Notes under the pieces: generated by a model | Seen by the model: only the letters and a program-made list of their open reading frames with translations | Told to the model about the DNA's origin: nothing | Databases searched by the model: none | Shown: piece by piece, positions 5,605-8,044 of the stretch | Layout of the letters: each line of letters begins with the position of its first letter | Numbering within the stretch: position 1 is the stretch's first letter | Made by a program: the position numbers and the translations under genes | Assembly: GCA_023130215.1 (NCBI GenBank) | Contig: JAGMAN010000027.1 | Location: 1-8,044 of the forward strand | Length of the DNA: 8,044 nt | Reading direction: 5' to 3' | From: a bacterium | GTDB lineage: Bacteria > NPL-UPA2 > JAGMAN01

Positions 5605-5608
5605 TCAA
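5578..5608 (-). promoter_or_regulatory. Possible sigma-70-type promoter for exbB
   Basis: On the minus strand TTGACC (5603-5608) matches five of six bases of a -35 box and TAGAAT (5578-5583) five of six of a -10 box, but the spacer is 19 bases, longer than the best 17. Both boxes sit within hairpin B. It is the best candidate in the intergenic region and would give a leader of roughly 145 bases ahead of exbB. Weak evidence only. Confidence 0.25.
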
Positions 5609-5619
5609 GTTCAGACTTA

Positions 5620-5640
5620 CAACTTAGCTTCGCTAAATTG
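5620..5640 (-). repeat. Inverted repeat A, hairpin behind the TPR gene
   Basis: On the minus strand CAATTTAGC and GCTAAGTTG pair over nine positions (one U-G wobble in RNA) around a GAA loop, five bases past the TPR gene stop. No T-run follows, so it is not a standard intrinsic terminator. Its core TTAGCGAAGCTAAGT (complement of 5622-5636) matches the core of repeat D in 14 of 15 bases in opposite orientation. Confidence 0.7.
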
Positions 5641-5645
5641 TGTCT

Positions 5646-8044
5646 TCACTTGCTTTTCTCTTCAATCTCCTTAATTCTCTCCCGAGCTTGTTCTCCCTTC
5701 ACTCCGCCTGGGTCAGTCGCAATAATCTTCTCATAGATTCTCCTGGCTTCCTCCCATCTTCGCTGTTTCTCTAAGCACAGGGCTGCTCCCTCTTCAGCTC
5801 GAAGGACCCAATCCTTAAAGTCGGAATAGAAATAGACCACTTTGAGATATTCTATAGTAGCCTCCTCAAATTTCTTAAGCCTGCGGTAAGAGTTGGCCGT
5901 TCTGAACTGGGCCTCTGCCTCAATTTCGTCCTCTATCTTTTGAATAACCTTCTGATAAGCCTTTATGGCTTCCCCCCATTTCTCTAAGTCTTGAAAAGTT
6001 TTACCAAGCTCAAAATTTATTTCCCTCACCAGGGGGGTGTCTGGATTTTCCTTTAGGAGCTTTTGGTATAGCAGGACTGCTTCCTCATATTTTTTCTCCT
6101 GCCTGAGACAGCTACCAACTCTCAAGGATGCCTCTAATTGAAACTGGCTCTTGGGAAGTTCACTGATTAACTTTTCAAATTTAGCCCGGGCTTCAGTGAA
6201 GTTACCTTCTTTAAGCAAACTCTCACCCAACCAGTAAAGAGCATCATCAATCAGCTCACTTTGAGGATAGTTCTCAATCAGGCAGTTGAAGTGAACCTTA
6301 GCAGAGTTAAAATTTTTCTCCCGATAATAGTGTTCTCCCAGGCAAAACTGGGCCTGGCTGGAAAAGTCTCCCTGGGGATAGAGTTTTAGATACTCTTTGA
6401 ATTTATCCAGAGCCTTCTTTCTGTCTCCCAAGAAGACCTGACACCAGCTCATTAAGTAATGGGCTTCCTCAGAAAATGGACTCTCCGGAAAAGACTTGAC
6501 CAGCCTCTCATAGATAGTTAGGGCAGATTTATATTCTCCCTGATGATAATAGACGCTTCCCTGACGGAAGAAGGCCTCTACCACTAATTGGCTATTTGGG
6601 AAACTATCTAATAGATTCTGGTAACTCTCGCCTGCCTCTTCCAATTTGCCAAGACGAAAGAGAGAAGAGGCCAGCCAGTACTGACCCTGGTCTGCCAGGT
6701 TGTTTTTTGGATACTTTTTGACTAATTCCCGGAAAGAAGCTATCGCAGTTTCAAAATTTCCTTCGTGGTAATAGGTAGAACCAATCTGGAACTGGGCAAG
6801 CGGAGCAAGTTCACCCTCAGGATGTTTCTTAATCAAGTTTTGATAGACTTTTCTTGATTCGGCAAATTCTCTCTCTTTTGAGAGTATCTCTCCAACCATC
6901 AATTTGGCTTCAGCGGATAGTCTTCCCTCGGGAAAGTGCCTGCTCAGTTCTTCAAAAGCTGAGGTAGCTTCTTTGTGCCTTTCCAATTGGAAATAACACC
7001 AGGCCAGGCCATACCTGGCCTCCGCAGTCAGGTCACTTTCTGGAAATTCTTTTAAGAGCTTTTCATATGCGCTGGCCGCTCCCCGGTGATCTCCCTTTTT
7101 GAAGAGCGATTCCCCCTTCCAGTAATAAGCCCGGGCCTTGAGGTTAGCCTTCGGGAACTTCTTTAAAAGCAAATTCAGGGATTCTGCTGCCCCATCATAT
7201 TGAGCTGAGTTATATAGGCTTAAAGCAAGGTAAAATTGAGCCCTTTCTGCCCAGGGGCTCTGGAGGTAGTTATCTACAACTCTGCGGTAATTCTCTGCTG
7301 CCTCATTGAAATCTCCCTTCTGATAATGGGCACTGCCCAAACTAAACTGGGAGATAGCTCCCAGATCACTTTCTGGACACTGAGTTAAAAGCTTCTGATA
7401 AGATTCCTTAGCCTGATAAAGCTTCCCATTCTTCAGGTAGGTGAGGCCAAGGAGAAAGAGAGCCCGGGGAGCCTGCCTGGATTCAGGATAATCCTCTGAT
7501 ACTTTCTGATAAGCCTCAATGGACAGGTCAAAATCCTCCATACGAAGATATGTTTCTCCCAACTGCAGTAAGGCAAGCGCGGAAAGCTCACTTTTTGGAA
7601 ATTTCTCCAATAACTGCTCCAGCGCTTCCGCGGCTTTCTTTAGCTCTCCCTTCTCACGGTAAATGAGCCCAATTCGATATAGGCTCAGGGGAGCACAACT
7701 TGATTGTGGAAATAGTTTGATTGAACCCTGGTAACTTTTAATGGCTTCCTCATAGTTCTTCATCCGGTAGAAACACTCCCCTATCTGATAGTGAGCCTCA
7801 TCCTGGAGCTGGTTCTCAGTTAGTAGAAGTTTCCCGTAGATACCAATAGCTTCCTTGAACTTCCTCAGCTTCTGTAGAGACTGACCTAAGAGATGGCAGG
7901 TTTGGGGAATAAGCTTACTCCCAGGAAATTTAGCCAGAAACTCCTGGAAGCTCTTCTCTGCCTCTTCAAACTTTCCTATTTCAGAAAGACTTAAACCGAG
8001 ACCGTAGAGTGCGTAATCAGCGTAGGGAGAGTCAGGGTATTTCT
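5646..8044 (-). CDS. Long tetratricopeptide repeat protein (5' partial)
   Basis: The frame stays open to the window edge, so the gene starts beyond 8044; the first internal Met (7763) is not the start, because the codons before it still encode TPR units. The visible 798 residues form about 21 consecutive TPR units. Each follows the pattern FPxS...A.y.lG...y..g.y..A...Y..LL..; 20 of the units are exactly 37 residues and one is 35, ending in a charged helix (GEQARERIKEIEEKSK). The 37-residue period is typical of CpoB/YbgF- and BamD-like TPRs that act in the periplasm, not of the 34-residue cytoplasmic type. Such solenoids hold protein partners. Lying just upstream of exbB, it may serve the ExbBD/TonB-like motor, but a signal peptide cannot be checked because the N-terminus is missing. 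No enzyme domain is visible. Confidence 0.88.
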   Translation of the reverse strand, partial: KYPDSPYADYALYGLGLSLSEIGKFEEAEKSFQEFLAKFPGSKLIPQTCHLLGQSLQKLRKFKEAIGIYGKLLLTENQLQDEAHYQIGECFYRMKNYEEAIKSYQGSIKLFPQSSCAPLSLYRIGLIYREKGELKKAAEALEQLLEKFPKSELSALALLQLGETYLRMEDFDLSIEAYQKVSEDYPESRQAPRALFLLGLTYLKNGKLYQAKESYQKLLTQCPESDLGAISQFSLGSAHYQKGDFNEAAENYRRVVDNYLQSPWAERAQFYLALSLYNSAQYDGAAESLNLLLKKFPKANLKARAYYWKGESLFKKGDHRGAASAYEKLLKEFPESDLTAEARYGLAWCYFQLERHKEATSAFEELSRHFPEGRLSAEAKLMVGEILSKEREFAESRKVYQNLIKKHPEGELAPLAQFQIGSTYYHEGNFETAIASFRELVKKYPKNNLADQGQYWLASSLFRLGKLEEAGESYQNLLDSFPNSQLVVEAFFRQGSVYYHQGEYKSALTIYERLVKSFPESPFSEEAHYLMSWCQVFLGDRKKALDKFKEYLKLYPQGDFSSQAQFCLGEHYYREKNFNSAKVHFNCLIENYPQSELIDDALYWLGESLLKEGNFTEARAKFEKLISELPKSQFQLEASLRVGSCLRQEKKYEEAVLLYQKLLKENPDTPLVREINFELGKTFQDLEKWGEAIKAYQKVIQKIEDEIEAEAQFRTANSYRRLKKFEEATIEYLKVVYFYSDFKDWVLRAEEGAALCLEKQRRWEEARRIYEKIIATDPGGVKGEQARERIKEIEEKSK
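5715..8039 (-). repeat. In-frame 111-bp tandem repeat array coding for TPR units
   Basis: Twenty-one protein-level repeats, in register from a YPDSP unit at 8039 down to the SDFKDW unit ending at 5715. The period is 111 bases (37 codons) throughout except for one unit of 35 codons (ENQLQDEAHY, third visible). Units share anchor positions (FP, A, G, Y/F, A, Y, L) but are clearly diverged, so this is an old array and not a recent DNA expansion. Confidence 0.85.

Noticed and set aside
5449-5640. The intergenic palindromes as a CRISPR array, tRNA or riboswitch
   Set aside because: There are no regularly spaced direct repeats, no cloverleaf with conserved TPsiC or anticodon arms, and no known riboswitch core that I recognise.
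5494-5736. An 80-codon plus-strand frame across the palindromes and the TPR gene end
   Set aside because: It runs through inverted repeats and antisense to the TPR coding region, with no credible ribosome site.
7761-7763. Internal Met as the start of the TPR gene
   Set aside because: The 93 codons before it stay in frame, without stops, and continue the TPR pattern to the window edge, so the gene is 5' partial.

Overview
The window is bacterial chromosomal DNA, densely coded and made of housekeeping and envelope genes. I see no tRNA, rRNA, CRISPR array, phage gene or transposase. A TolQ/ExbB-type proton channel, a TonB-like protein and a long TolA-associated style of TPR protein point to a two-membrane (Gram-negative type) cell. 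An oxygen-sensitive type of iron-sulfur activase points to an anaerobic lifestyle. Strong AGGAGG-type ribosome sites, short overlaps and several GTG starts are consistent with this. The gene mixture resembles uncultivated anaerobic candidate phyla (Omnitrophota-like lineages), but that placement is an impression and not something I can show.

Layout. Positions 1-1033 (+ strand) hold the 3' end of pabB and a complete pabC, overlapping by 14 bases. Together they make p-aminobenzoate for folate. They converge on a set of minus-strand genes that occupies the rest of the window. Read in the direction of transcription, these are: a very long TPR protein whose 5' end lies beyond base 8044 (8044-5646); a 192-base intergenic region made almost entirely of nested inverted repeats (about 5449-5640); exbB (5426-4791); exbD (4788-4366); a short TonB-like anchor protein (4366-3947); a one-helix membrane protein with a zinc ribbon (3926-3699); a DUF2229 protein (3702-2743); a BadF/HgdC-type ATPase activase (2743-1790); and a membrane protein with a TrkA-C domain (1731-1051).

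How they fit together. ExbB, ExbD and the TonB-like protein look like a proton-driven inner-membrane motor, with the TPR protein as a plausible periplasmic or envelope partner. The DUF2229 and activase genes overlap by one base and form an ATP-driven iron-sulfur electron-transfer pair. The zinc-ribbon gene overlaps the DUF2229 gene by four bases and is probably translated with it. From exbB to the activase the genes overlap or lie within about 20 bases, so they are probably one transcript, and the TrkA-C gene (58 bases further on, with its own strong ribosome site) may belong to it as well.

The least ordinary features are the stacked-palindrome intergenic region with imperfect 15-bp terminal inverted repeats, the TonB-like protein that lacks any C-terminal receptor-contact domain, the extremely regular 37-residue TPR array, and the coupling of a membrane zinc ribbon to an activase pair directly behind an ExbBD motor.
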